Below are positions 39,087 to 51,469 of a DNA stretch of 64,000 bases, one piece after another. The stretch's first letter is position 1, and the number at the start of each line of letters is the position of its first letter. The position numbers and the translations under genes are program-made. Origin of the DNA: Marasmius tenuissimus (Eukaryota; Basidiomycota; Agaricomycetes; Agaricales; Marasmiaceae); contig JAQOTA010000059.1 in the NCBI GenBank assembly GCA_029532415.1, positions 434,001 to 498,000 on the forward strand, written 5' to 3'. Under the pieces are notes generated by a model that was not told the DNA's origin, ran no database searches, and saw only the letters and a list, made by a program, of their open reading frames with translations.

Positions 39087-42000
39087 TTAAACGATGTTGC
39101 TCTCACCAATGTTGTCCAGAATGGAGGCCAGGAGCCAATGTTCCACTGCTTCTTTGACTGTCAGCACCAGAGCCTCTGTCGAAGACTGAGATGAACCCGG
39201 CGTTGTCGCTCCCTCGTCTCCTAACAACGTGCTCGCAGCAGTCACATAGTCTATAGAAAGGAGGTGAAGAAGAAAGGATGCTGGGATCCTCATCTCCCGC
39301 AGGCATGATCGGAACTTACAGACCCCGGCATTGAGGTTGGTAAGACACTCAGAAGGTGTAAGACCAGCTCCGTACTCCTCGTCGACATCCTCAACAAGAA
39401 TCACCTATACACAACGAAAGGCGATATTAGCACACATAGAACAAACAACAACAGACGACACACCCTACCTTGGTTCGTATGCCATCGGTCAAGACATAGG
39501 GCGCCCCCGTGGCAGCCCAGCAAAACATCCTCATCCGGAAAGTGTCCTGATGAATTTCGTCGAAGTTGATGATGGGGTTCAAACGACCCTTCAACCCGTT
39601 CATCAACTCCACTGAAGGATATCCAGAACCTTCCAAGAAACCCCGGAACAGGTCTTGGAAGGAAGCTGCCGCAAAGGAAGGGGCATCTCGTATCGCGCGA
39701 TTGAGCTTTGCAGCGGTTTCATCCCTGACGAGAGACTGGTAGTCCAACCGGAGACTGGAGTAATGATGAATATAGCTGTCGTAGACGCTGGATACAAATT
39801 CTTCTGAACCCCCTTGATAGCAGCGTGCGATCTGGAGGCGTTGAGTTAGAGTATTCCATGACTCTCTCGGATATCAAAAAACACACCTGCGTGAAATTAT
39901 AGCCTTTGTCGCATGGCATCCTGAATCCCTTCAAAAAGAATGTGACGGCAGGATGATCAACACCCCGTGACCCAAGAATGGCGTTGTGAAGCATTTCCCA
40001 TCCCAGTGCTCGATGTTGCTCCAGGCTACGGTTCCTAAGAGAGGCGACCTGAGAATGGGTTAAGTTTGGGAGTAGAGAAAGGTGGATTGAGACGAAGCTC
40101 ACGTCACACTCATGATAGGAAGAAAAATGGCTCGCGAATTGGTGTATGTCATCCTCGTGTCCCAGGGATGCCCAGGCTTTCAAGGTGGAGTGGAGCTCTG
40201 GAAACCAGCGCGAAACCAGATTGGAATGGAGAGAAGCAATGTGGCACTCGTTGATAAAAAATATCAGAGCCAATGGATTGAGAGGCTCTGTTCCCAATCC
40301 ATAGATCAGAGAAAGCGCAGCCAGCGTACCCAGAATGCCCCAATCCATCTTCTGATCATTGGACATCCACCTTGCTGATGGACCATTGACAGCAGCAAGC
40401 ATTGAAAACTGAGGACCGTGAGGCAAGAAAAAGGTTGATGCACGGCTCGAGAAGTAGCCATGAGCAAGAGTTTGGACAGCCTCTCTCTCAACGCCGGTCC
40501 CACTACTGACCATCGTTCCCTCCACGTCTACACTGAAAGCCACAAAGAAGGTCAGAACGATCAGCGTTAGACAGCAGATGGACTCGGAACTCACATCTCA
40601 AAGGAACGATCCAAGGTGAGCAACCGTGTGAAATCTCCGCTCAAAAGGCACTCCACAATGGCCTCCTTCAACCTCAATGCCAGCTCCCCGAAATCTCTTC
40701 CTTTGATCGCGAGAACGGGAGGTGGAACTCCTTCATGGCTGGATGTATAAGTTTCCGACACAATCTCGAAAAACCTCCCGGTCCGCTCGTACTTCCAAAT
40801 GATACCCAGGGCTGGTTCCTTCTTCTCATGCCAGGGCGAGCTCCATAGAACAGTAGGAGTGACACGCCTGGGCTAGATAGCACGAGAGTTAAAGCAACTT
40901 GCTTTCCAAGGGGGGCACCAGACTCACCTCCGGAGCATGATTGCTTGGCAACGTTGATGTCAACGCGGAGGCGCCATTTTCTGAAGATGCCGAGGCTGCA
41001 GAAACACTGCGGGTGGACGGAGGACCTCTGCTGCCGTTTGATGATGATGAGGCTGTCGAAACATTTCTGGATGTTGCGGCAGCACCGTGACCGGTAGAGG
41101 AGACTGGGGGGGTATGGGTAGGCGTACAAAGAGTGAGGGCAGGCCGGTTGAGAAGAGTCTGGGCTACGCTTTCCTCCTCCTGCTAAACTCAAGGCATTAG
41201 TAGCAAGTGAGGTAGGTATAGCATGGGAACCAACCTCTTCATCTTCATCGCTTCCCTCTTCGTTCCCACAGTCATTCTCTAGGTCTTGCTCCGTGATCAT
41301 TACTTCGCTGCTCCCAGCCTCCACATCGTCGCGGAAAATGGTGTAGATGCGTTTGGGAATGCAGCGGTGGATTTTGACAGCACTGTCTTCCTGAAGACCA
41401 AGGTCTGCGAGACTCTTTTGGATGGAAAGCGGGTAATAGCATCTTCGAACGACTGACATAAGTGGTAGGGTGAGTTTGTTCAAAACCCAATAGGCTAATA
41501 AAGGCCACTCACTAGTGTTGAGCTCAAAGAAGCCCCGAGGGGTGACAGACAGCTTTGGATGAGCGTAGTCCTTGTCAGTAATCAAGTCCTCCAAGGTGCT
41601 TGTGGCAGAGAAAGAGCCCGTTGCGAGCTTCCAGGTTTTGTTCAAGCCATTTGCACGACCGCGGTTGGTGAAGGCCAGCAGTTGAAGGGGAACCTGCTTG
41701 TGGGGTTGAAAGGCCGAGGGTCCAGCTACGTGGGGTAGCTCGAGGTGATACCCATAGTTGCGGAGTTCCTCTACAACAGTCATAAGCACCTCCATCACTG
41801 AGGTCTTCACGTCAATGTCGTGAAACTCGTGGTATAGGTGAAGGCGATTGAGCACGGCGTTAAAAGAGTCTTGATGGCGGGTATACTTGACCAAGTATCG
41901 TGGAAGACCAAAAACCTAAAGGGAACTGAGAATCAGCCAGAAGCAAGAAGCAAGAAGTAATACTCACGGTGAGGGTTTGATTCGGTGGTTGTGGAGGATA

Positions 42001-42654
42001 CACGTTGATTGCTAAATTCAACACCATCTTCTCACCCTCCGTAACGCAAAGGCAGTTGTCGATCGTAATTCGCTGCTGCTGCTCGATCAAGGTTGGAGGC
42101 TTCTTGGCCTTGCTGCGTGGCCCTGGTCTTTTTGGAGGAAGGGATACCGCAGCATGATCGAGTCTGGCGTTGTTGGCGGCTCGAATGAGGTCGATGCTGG
42201 GAAACCCGTTCTGCGTGGTGACACGAGGGCGCCCGTCACAAGGAGGCTGAAGCGGAGCACTATTTGCAACTGCGTTGAGCATATTGACGCTGGCGTACGG
42301 TGCGATTGGCAGAGAAGATCCCCCAGAAGGGGTTTGCGAAGGTCCTGCCGCTGCATTCGTTGAGGCCGTAGGTTGGGCCTGAGCAAGATGGGCCATTAGA
42401 CTCGCTGCAGAGAAAGGGGTCGAACTTGAGGTGAAGGCCGTGGCATCGTTGGGCTGAGAAGGTCCCGACGCGCTGCTAAGTTGAGAAGGAGCAGGGATGT
42501 TGGTAGAAAGCGAGGAAGAGGCGGAGTTGTTGAGATCGTTGGTAGACGACGCTATCTGAGAAGAACCGGTAGACTGAGTAAGACCAGGCTGAGATTGGAG
42601 GAATCCCAGGATAATCTGGCTCAGCGCCTCCGGGCCAAAATTATTGAAGTTCAT
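39087..42654 (-). CDS. HECT-like domain protein (tentative), multi-exon
   Basis: The gene starts at ATG 42654 (MNFNNFGPEALSQIIL) and ends at 39087. Its first part of about 230 residues is Ser/Thr/Pro-rich and ends in a basic PKRPGPRSKAKKP patch. Introns with good splice sites link it to FGLPRYLVKYTRH, a mid-domain with an acidic EEGSDEDEE stretch and a second serine-rich linker. The C-terminal half reads DVEGTMVSSGTGVEREAVQT, MDWGILGTLAALSLIYGLG and FRMPCDKGYNFTQ. That order recalls the HECT-like proteins multiplied in mushroom genomes. I cannot point to the catalytic cysteine of a true HECT ligase, so ubiquitin-ligase activity is uncertain. The position of some small exons near 39250-39300 is approximate. 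Confidence 0.5.
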
Positions 42655-44161
42655 GTTCTGTTGTGCATCGGGAATTAGTGGGTAAGTGAGGAAGCACTCT
42701 TGTATTGCTCACCGAGTTGGGGTGGACCTGAATGAGCGCTAGCCTTGAAAGAGAGTGTGACGGAAAGATAAATGGTGGTGAGGGAAAGAAGTGTGTTGGA
42801 AGTACGAGCAGCGACGACATACACACAAGCACCTACCGTAACAGGTGTCCCAATCTGGTTGTATAGGTGCCGGATTGGGATGAATGGGTGCACAAATATA
42901 GACGCGAGCAACTGACGCCGCTCTAAAAAAGCAAGATCAGGTCCATGCATATGAGCGCTGTTCTGAACACACACCTCTCAGCCATGAGCTTAAATTCCGG
43001 CGAGATAGGGTTTGAACGCAAGAGTCGCGTGGCAATACCACTACCTCAAAGTTCGAACGACTGTCTGGGGCTAACCCATAGTTCAACGCTTGTATATCTG
43101 AGTTCTTACGGGGTTTTTGGCAGAGCCGTGTTGGTCAGGTCGCGAGCGCATCTGGGGAGGTGAGGAACAGACCAAGAGACGTTGGTGTGGTAGGACTCTT
43201 TGGTAAACATTCAACGAGCGAACGTTGGTCAAAAGTACAAACGAAGTCGAGGGTAAAGGGAATGCAGGCAGAGGTTCGCTCATGGACGCGGCAGGTCTGA
43301 ATCCAAATGCCGGACGTCAATAACTCGACGCCCAATCTCGACTCCGGGTAGCCGAAGTTAGACCGCGCACGATTTTTGTCCCAATTATGTGCTTATACGC
43401 CATGATCTACTGCAGGCATCTTGGACTTGATGCAACTCGAACTAGAAAAACTCCGTCGAATGAAAATAAGGTTTGATATGTCAATGGCAGAGGACGCGAA
43501 CAGTCAATGTCGGACAAGTCGACAAGGACGAGTAAAAATGGCGTTTTTTGAGGAGTGGCTGGGAAGTCAGTAGAAGAATACGGTTGAGGAGTAGTTGGTG
43601 GAAAGGGCGTGGAATGGGAAAAGAGAACGGAGACTAGGGCTCAGTTACATCCAGGCAAATATGCGAGGTGGCTCGACAGATATCGATTCCGGAAGTACTT
43701 TGAGAAACCAATGCGCGTAATTCGCTCCGCCAGCGAGCACGACGACTGATGAAGCACGAAAAGTTGGCCCTAGTTGGCCTTGGGCCGGGTGCACAGCGCA
43801 AACGACATTGAACGTTGTGGAAGTTGATAGTCACCCTCGCTAATTAGAGGCATAGAGCATGAGCCTACCCCGGCCCGCGTGGGCTTGGACGGTCCGTGCA
43901 CAATCCGGAGCCTTCCTAACCCTTTGAATTGTTTCCTCGTTTTATACCGCCACGGTCGTACTCTCAGTCTTGCCATCGACAGAGTTTTACGATTTCTCTG
44001 GACCAAATTATCTTGTACTGAGAACCCCCCACTCCTGGCTGTCCAACTCGCTCGTTCCGAATAACGCCAAGTGACCAACTTTTCTGTGGACCTTTTTCCC
44101 CGAGATGGCGCGATCGTCACGATAATTAGTTGGATTGATAACTACATTATTTGACCTCTCA
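42655..44161. other. Intergenic region, divergent promoters
   Basis: About 1.5 kb between the minus-strand HECT-like gene and the plus-strand monooxygenase. No gene, repeat or RNA is supported. A tRNA-like word gttcgaac near 43052 has no surrounding cloverleaf. Confidence 0.5.
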
Positions 44162-45839
44162 ATGGAACCATCAGGTGCGGATTTTTGCAATTTCTGGCCC
44201 TCGAACGGTTTCCGATCTCTGACCCACCTCTATCTCCAGACACGAACACTAAAACGATTTGTATCATTGGAGGCGGCCCTTCTGGGTTAATCGCTCTCAA
44301 AGCTGTTTTGGATAGACCAGAAATCAAGGATGGATTGTGGAAACCTATGCTATTCGAGGCGAGAGACGAAGTAGGCGGAGTTTGGTGAGTTTTTCTGCGA
44401 CCTTTCGATTTCTTTGAAGCCAACATGTTCATTTTTGCATTTTACTCTACAGGCTACCATCACAATCGACTACACCAACACACGATGATCTCCCCGAGAC
44501 GCCACTGTACGATTCTCTGACCACCAATGTCCCTCACCCGATGATGGCATATACGTGCTATCCATTCCCGCCGTCGACGGATATATACCCCCATGCGAAA
44601 GCCGCAGAAGAATACCTCAAGTCTTTTGTGGACACGTTCGGGCTGAGAAAGTGGATCCAGTTCAAGAAGAGAGTCGAAAATATCGCTTGGGATCCAGAAG
44701 TCGAGAAATGGAGGGTTACTTACTGCGAAGACGAACCCAAACACACCACCTCATCTTCAGCGCACTTTGACTACACGATCGTTGCGAACGGTCACTATCA
44801 CCTCCCTCGGTACCCAACTATTCCCGGTCTCGACGACTGGCGCTCCTCAGGCAAACTCACCCACTCGGCTTGGTACCGGCATCCGCTAGAGACAGACCAA
44901 GGGAAAACGGTTCTGGTCATTGGTGGAGGTGCGAGTGGGACCGATATTGCAAACGAAATGGCCGAAACAGGTGGATCATTCGTCTTACATTCGCTCCCTA
45001 ACTCTGCGGGTCAGGGACCACAAAAACCCAACATCCGAGTCAAACCCCCACCAACACACTTCCTCTCCTCCTCCAAGGGTGAAGTCACATTCACAGACGG
45101 AACGACCGAAACCGGTATCCATCGGTGTATCCTTGCCACGGGGTACGAAATGTCGTTTCCCTTCCTCGGGGAAGACGTTATTCGACCATACCATGATCTA
45201 GAATCAATCCCACCGATGTCAAACGTGTGGAACACGACTTTTAGCGTGTTTCCTCTCGCGAGACACGTCTTCCTTGTACCCTCCGAGTCGTTAAGATATC
45301 CACCCAGATCCATCGCATTCCTCGGGCTTCCGATCAAGGTAGCACCGTTCCCCCTCGTGGAAGCGCAAGCCCATTACGCTATCGGAGTATTTGCCAACCC
45401 CGATTCATTTGACGCCGATGCAGAGCGGGAGGGCGTGTCCAGACGGATTGAGTCACTCAATACGCGGTTTGGCGGGGACGAGGGGGAGGTGATGAAGCGA
45501 TACCACGTGTTCAAAGAACCTCTAGGTCAATTCTGGTATCGAGAGGATCTTTGGCCGTCGGGCCCGCCCACAGAAGAGTGGGAGAAGGACGGATTTGTGG
45601 TACGTGCGCAACTTAGAGCGTATTGGACCTCGCTACCGATGGAGGAGAGGGTCAAGTGGGTAAAAGGTGTTGGAGAGTCGGGGTGGAATAGAGGGCAGCA
45701 AGGGGATGCAGGGGGCTGGGAGGAGGCGAGGAGGGAATGGGGGGTTGTTTTGAAGAAGTTGACTGAGAGAGTTGTGGCTTCAGCAGCCGTTCAGAATGGG
45801 CTGCCTGACAGCCAGGAAGTTGATGCGGTCGCCGGGTGA
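44162..45839 (+). CDS. FAD/NADPH-dependent monooxygenase, FMO-like
   Basis: The best model has three exons: 44162-44174 (a 13-base first exon, MEPS), 44240-44384 and 44453-45839. The introns (65 and 68 bp) have good splice sites. The second exon opens directly with KTICIIGGGPSGL, the FAD-binding GxGxxG. A second dinucleotide-binding motif, VLVIGGGASGTDIANEM, lies mid-protein for NADPH. The linking VANGHYHLPRYPTIPGL and the CILATGYEMSFPFL motif are typical of class B flavin monooxygenases. The protein would oxygenate a soft nucleophile or ketone in the cytosol or at membranes; the substrate cannot be told. Length (about 510 residues) is normal for the family. Confidence 0.87.
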
Positions 45840-46275
45840 TCTTCTCGAAGGCTTACATCACACCGGGTCTGGGGCATCGACAATCACCTTTGCACGTACT
45901 CGGCCTTAGGTCTTGGGCTTGTGTATCGTGTCTCTTGACGTTCGCCTTCTCCCAAATCTTCCACTGGTGCAAACGGTCCAAGTTAATATATCTCTCTCTT
46001 TGAGTACAGCCACCCATGTGTAGTTGCTATGAGGTCGCCGCCCCGATTCACGCATGCACTTATTTGTCTGTAGTTATCATCTCTTTAGACGAATCCAACC
46101 CTGAAATCATTGGACCGGGCTAACTCTAGCCACAGAGTCAATCGATTTTGCCCTCGTATATACATCGAGTAGCGATCTACGAATCGATTTTCCTGTTCGT
46201 TACGGTGGCTCGGCTGAAAGGCCTCCTGATTTGTGGTTTGATCATTCGATGGGAGGCTCCGCAGGAGATTGAACC
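45840..46275. other. Convergent intergenic region
   Basis: About 430 bp between two converging genes. Only A/T-rich words expected of 3' UTRs (ttaatatatctctctc near 45981) are seen. Confidence 0.5.
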
Positions 46276-48712
46276 CTATCCAACCTCATCTGAATCGACC
46301 ATGATCCACTGATCATCATTCGAACGAGCATCTTTCACGTTTTTTTTGAGTGCTCTGGGTTCAGTGATTAAGGTTCTGACAATACCAGTACTGCGAATAC
46401 TAAGCGTAGCAAAACCGACCTGCAGCATTGACAGTGATAAAGGGCCCTCCGAGGCCCAGAAATTCAAAGTGCCATCATCCCCGCTATCAAGCTGGGACTC
46501 AACTGTGAGCCTTTCCTCCCCTTGAGGAAGCTTCGGGACCCAATTCTGGGTACGGAGGTCGATAACATCCTAAGAGCGGGTGAGTACTAGATCATTTATA
46601 ACCTAGTCAGGAACGAGATCGATCCAACGAACCTGCAGCATGAGTTGCAGTCGCAGCGTCATATCAGCCCTGCGCTTGATTTCTCGAATCTTCGAGACAC
46701 AGGTATGGATTTTCCGCTTGTCGGCCTTCGTAGTGTCGAGGCTCTTACCGACAGTCGAGATAAGGACGTGTACAAACTCGACGTGCTCCTCCGACCAGAA
46801 TTTTACTCCACTGCTTCCCAGAAGTCCCTTCACGTAGTCATGCAAGCTCTGTTTACTGAGCATCTGTAGGTTGAACAACTCCCCGATGAACTTGATCAAA
46901 CCGAGTCCTCGCCTCTTGTGGTCACCGTCCAGCTGCGACTCCCCATCTACCTTTGCGATCCACCTTCCCTCGAAATCCTCCCGACACCGGTCGCATAGGT
47001 CCTTTCTAAACAGTTGTCCGCCAGTGATAGCTTTTCCTTTAGCGTCCTTCACATCATCGCCGGCCCAGATATATGAATAGATTTGTTCCAACATCCTGCG
47101 ACAAAGTTTAGCGTACAACTCGGACGTCCTCGGGTCATATGTGGCGCGTTCGTATACCAACAGAACGACCTGACGACACGTCAGATCGCCCTTGTTCAAC
47201 AGCGCGACGATCTCGTTCGAAATGGAATCAAAGTTTGTCAGGGCGATCTTATCGAGTAGAGCCCGACAAGAAAGCTCGATAGCTACAATTCGAGAACGAT
47301 TTCGCAGTACGGTCGCGTTCGCAAGTAGTGGACCAAAGTCCACGTTGTCTCTTATCCTTGAGTAGAGTGATTCGTTCCAGAGTGGGGCCTCAACCATATC
47401 GGCGCTGAACGCAACAATCCGCTTCACGACACCTACTGCGGTCGGGCGAGCTTCAGGATTTGCCTTCCAGGACTGGCAGATGAGGGACCATAGCCAGTTT
47501 TTTGTCTGTTGGGAGATTGACGAGTCGACGTGGAGGGAAATCCCGATCCACGTCTGGTGAAAGGCCGTAAAACTTGCCTATGATCTAGAGTTCGAATTGG
47601 TATCAAATGGACATACACATGAAGAAATATAACCCACCTCGTAACATAAAGACCCGAACGAACACATGTCACTTTCTTTCGAACTGAGCCGTCCACGTAT
47701 GACTTCTGGAGCCGTGCATCCATTTGTAATGCCCCAACAAGACATTGTCGGGCCTAGCCCGTGGGTCACCGCAAGGCGAGAAAGACCGAAATCGCAGATG
47801 CATGCATGTATTCGAAAGTCAAGACCCACTCTTATGAGGATGTTGGGCTTGAGATTAGGGTCAAAACGAATTTGTGAATAGAAAAGTATAAACTACATTA
47901 CCCCTTTCAGATCGCCGTGAACGATGTCCTCGCTGTGCAAGTATTCAATCCCTGTCGCGATGTCGTACACCTGAGTGGGGATGGTGAGTATGGCAAGACG
48001 AGCCCGAAGGGAGCGAACCGACAAGGCCATGACTGTCTATCTCTTTCGGAGGAGTTCTCTTCAAGTATCTTGTAAGATTTCCGCTTGCCAGATACGGTAA
48101 TACGAGGCAAACATCTCGTTTGCTGCCATCCAAGTAATACATCCCGAGAAACGGTAACAAGTTAGGATGCTCCGACTGTCCCCAGAGAATCGCCTCTTGT
48201 AAATGGGTCTAAAAGAAAAAAAGAATGCAAGGTCAATTTGACTACGTGGTGGAAGAAAAGAAGATATCGACCTTTACAGCATCCTCGTATCCATCTTCCC
48301 CATCCACATTCCTGTATCACCGTCCAACTTTCACCGCACATTCGATACTATCCCCTGGAGAGTCCCCGATTTTTCTTCCCAGATATCCCCAAATCCACCT
48401 CCACCGAACGGATCCCCAACCCGCTTGATACTTCGAATGACAAGGCACTGCGGAACGCGACCTGAACTTTTTGAGAGGCGAAATAAGACCTTCCGTGCGA
48501 TAGATCGCGTATGCTTTTCATCGGTGAGATCCACAAGCTATTCAAAGGAAAGGGTTACCGAGGTTCTTTCTACACTAACTGAGCAACCCACCAACATCGC
48601 CTTTCAATTTGAGTGATCGTATTGTTGTTTAAGGGCAGTTCTTGAAAGCCTCTTCAAAATCTCTGAGTTCTCGTTGTAACTCGTATTTCAGGTCGTCGAA
48701 CTTGGTTCCCAT
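46276..48712 (-). CDS. Protein kinase fused to an eIF4G-type MIF4G domain
   Basis: Kinase half, in order: glycine loop DPFGGGGFGDIW (near 48400), ECAVK lysine (near 48335), WGQSEHPNLLPFLGMYYLD, catalytic loop VHGDLKGPNIL (HGD in place of HRD), CDFGLSR, the APE-type TAPEVIRG (near 47710) and subdomain XI WSLICQSWKANPEARPTA (near 47475). With no stop or intron the frame runs into a MIF4G fold: KIALTNFDSISNEIVALLNK, VLLVYERA, RRGLGLIKFIGELFNLQML and, after the last intron, LQDVIDLRTQNWVP, the classic MIF4G end. It ends near 46276. Such a protein could couple a kinase signal to translation factors; that is inference. One base appears to be missing in an A-run (48370-48374) between the glycine loop and the lysine, so this copy may be a pseudogene. 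The start (48712) is tentative. Confidence 0.78.
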
Positions 48713-49900
48713 GACGATTGGTGTGGAGGAAGGTGGAGTTGTCAAATAGAGGCTATGAACTGGAAAAGCCGTTCAAAACCCGCCCTACGTCCATGGCTAC
48801 AGTGCTTGACGAGATATCCATGAGCTATCACTTCAATCTTTGCTGCCCTAGACGTGAGAACATTAGATGAATCGACGAGCAAGATAGTTGTCTGACTTCT
48901 AACCTAATTTGCGCAGAAGTTCTTTGCCAGACCGAGGGTGACAATGGAAGTCTGGGAGAACCTTCGAATCGAACCGGCCCGGGAGAGGATCCGTGGGAAA
49001 TCTTGGAAAATGTTCCAAACCGACTCCGAGGGGGAAGCCTCCACTTTTCCTTTCCGTTCCCAAGCTACCATTTCGATTTGTTTACCTCTTGACGATTAAC
49101 CGGTGCCCTCGCACGGTAATTACCATTACCAGCTTCAGTTAACCTCCGTGATGATCTCCCCGTCGAGTTTTCGCTCGCAATCAACTATTTATTCAGCACC
49201 TCTCGCCTTCCAAGCGCTCGTATCGCTCAAGATCAACGTTCAACTTTCAACCTTGGAGGCCGCTTCTCGGATCAAGTCTTCTGAAAAACACCTCGGACGT
49301 CCACATTCCACACAATCTTTACTGGCACTCAAACAACCTCCGTTGTTCAAGCAACCCGCTATGGTGACTCGGACGACGGCAGCGCTCACTACACACAAGT
49401 CCGTCATAGTAAGGCTAGACGGACTTCCGTCCGACCGGAGACAAGTCCGAGCTCTCTATTAACCAGGTTGACTTACCACCACTCTTCGAGCCAATTCAAG
49501 TCGTCTCTAACGGCGGGAGTGCCCTCTACAATTCGCAATTCCAAGTCTTTAAACGGACAGAACCAGAATTCTCACTGTAATCTCAAGACTCACGCCGTTG
49601 CCGCTCAACACTGACTCAACGTTCGGCGCTCAGCGCTTCAGCGGCGAGCTCGTGCCAAAATGGCTTCGAGTCAATCCACCCTTCGGCAGTTCGGTGGGTG
49701 AGTCTGAAGCCAGAACCGAAGATGCGGGAGCTAACCGGTGTATTCTGATTTTGGTGCAGTTGCGGTACAGAGTCAGCAGTGGATCTCTCATAACCAATCT
49801 CGGCACCGAATGGCTAAGAGGGTATTAAAGCGAGTCCTGCGAAGTTCTGCGTTCCCCAAACCACTCCAGTCTCCTCGCATAACAGCTACATCAAGTCAAT
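48713..49900. other. Intergenic region, divergent promoters
   Basis: About 1.2 kb without a supported gene. A small palindromic hairpin, aagtccgtc / gacggactt with a 12-base spacer, lies at 49397-49426. Short ORFs here have no spliced continuation. Confidence 0.45.
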
Positions 49901-50886
49901 ATGCTCTCAAAGCTAGTCACCTCGGTTTTTATAGCCGTAACTTCAGTCCAAGCTATATTTCTCCCCATCCTTCCCCATGCACATAGCCCTAGCTCATTTC
50001 AAATGCTCGATGATGAGCCAAAGGGAAACATCATGAAGGTTGCAGGCATTGACACCTATGTGTCCCTCCCTTGTGGCGAACAGAAGCCCAAGGACGAGGC
50101 GATTATCCTCCTCACCAACATATTTGGGCTTCCTTTGGTCAACAACAAACTTCTTGTGAGCTCGAGACCCTACCCTTCCTACGAGAATTGCTGGGTTGAT
50201 ATGTCTTATCCACAGGCAGATGATTTTGCTTCCAAAGGATATGCGGTTTTCGTTCCGGACTATTTGAACGGAGACCCCGCGCCAGCGGAGGACCCCAACT
50301 TCAACCTCACTGAATGGCTCGCGCGTCATGGTCCTGAGCAGACTCTACCTCCCACTCGGGCGGTTCTCGGGGCTCTCAGAGAGAAGGGTGTGAAGAAGAT
50401 CGGTGTAACTGGGTATTGTTTCGGCGGCATATACACGACGCTCCTCTCCCAGGCCAATGAGATCGAGGTAAGTCATCGCTCCTACCTCTTTCTACTCGCG
50501 TGCCGCTCTAACCAAGACTTTCTCAGGTCGCTGTCATGTCGCACCCCAGTCTATTCACTATCCCGGACGATGTTGAGACTCTCGCCGCCAACAGTACTGT
50601 GCCAGTCGAGATACACTCGGCTGATTTAGACAGTAAGTCGTTTCTTTCTAATCGGGTTTCCTCGATGCTAATTTTTTAATGCCCATAAGCCATTTTGACC
50701 CCCGAGCTGGCCAAGGAGGTTGATAGTATCTTCGTGGGCTATTCGGCTGGATATCAAAGGTTCGCCTACCCAGGTGTAGGACATGGATTTGCCGTGAGCC
50801 CGGAAAACGCAAGCAATCCCGTACAGATTGAGGCCAAAGAATTAGCCTTTGAGAGAGCTGTATCTTGGTTCGAGGAGTATCTCTGA
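49901..50886 (+). CDS. Dienelactone hydrolase family protein, secreted
   Basis: Four exons fit: 49901-50155, 50216-50467, 50527-50632 and 50690-50886, all with GT-AG introns of 57-60 bp. The protein starts MLSKLVTSVFIAVTSVQA, a signal peptide. It has the alpha/beta-hydrolase order of the dienelactone hydrolase family: ILLTNIFGL, ADDFASKGYAVFVPDYL, GVTGYCFGGIYT with the nucleophile cysteine, a strand SADLD, and PGVGHGFAV with the catalytic histidine. Family enzymes hydrolyse cyclic lactones in aromatic catabolism, though many fungal members have unknown substrates. The length of about 270 residues is as expected. The signal peptide suggests action outside the cell or in the secretory path. Confidence 0.86.
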
Positions 50887-51469
50887 TTATTTGGTCGCAA
50901 TATCACACTATATATCCTCATTGTGATTCGTTACTATTTCTACTTACTAGAACCATGTCATGGACGCCTTTTTCTAAACATCTATTTGTTTTCTTTATCA
51001 GCTACATCCCCCTAACTCAGGTAGCTCCGGACCGGGGCCTGAAATACACTGTTTTATTGATTTTTTGCTTCAGCCTTCGTGCATTCTCGGATTTGCCATG
51101 TTGATAACTTATATAGATGCAGTCGTCCTGGAATTGTTTATTAACTTTTACCTTCCAAGTTCCCTTCTGTGGAAGTCCTTAGGGTCAAGAAAGGACTAAA
51201 CGACCTGTATGGTGTGCGCGTATGGTCGTGATATTTGTTTGTCCATGTGGGTCCACGATCGCTGGAGCGGCTTGATGTGGGCTGGGCCAATCTTGCATGG
51301 TATTGTCGACTTTATTTACGCTTTTTCCGGCAATAGGCAGTCTTCTTAAGTATGCTATAGAGATTGAGATTCACGAGTTCACATCCTGATATTCAAGGTT
51401 TATAGTGCATGTTAGGCGAGATACAAGATTGTACAGTAGCGAAAAGGCGTACAAAAATACAAAGCAAGA
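50887..51469. other. Convergent intergenic region
   Basis: About 580 bp between two converging genes, with no feature recognised. T-rich words are consistent with 3' UTR sequence. Confidence 0.5.

Noticed and set aside
39245..39316. Open reading FRSCLREMRIPASF as part of the HECT-like C-terminus
   Set aside because: The segment has gtaagt at one end and ctatag at the other, and removing it gives a continuous frame; it is read as an intron.
43040..43060. gttcgaac as a tRNA T-loop
   Set aside because: No D-arm, anticodon arm or acceptor pairing around it.
49103..49462. 119-codon plus-strand ORF
   Set aside because: No domain and no consistent splicing, and the upstream and downstream sequence is promoter-like; probably chance.
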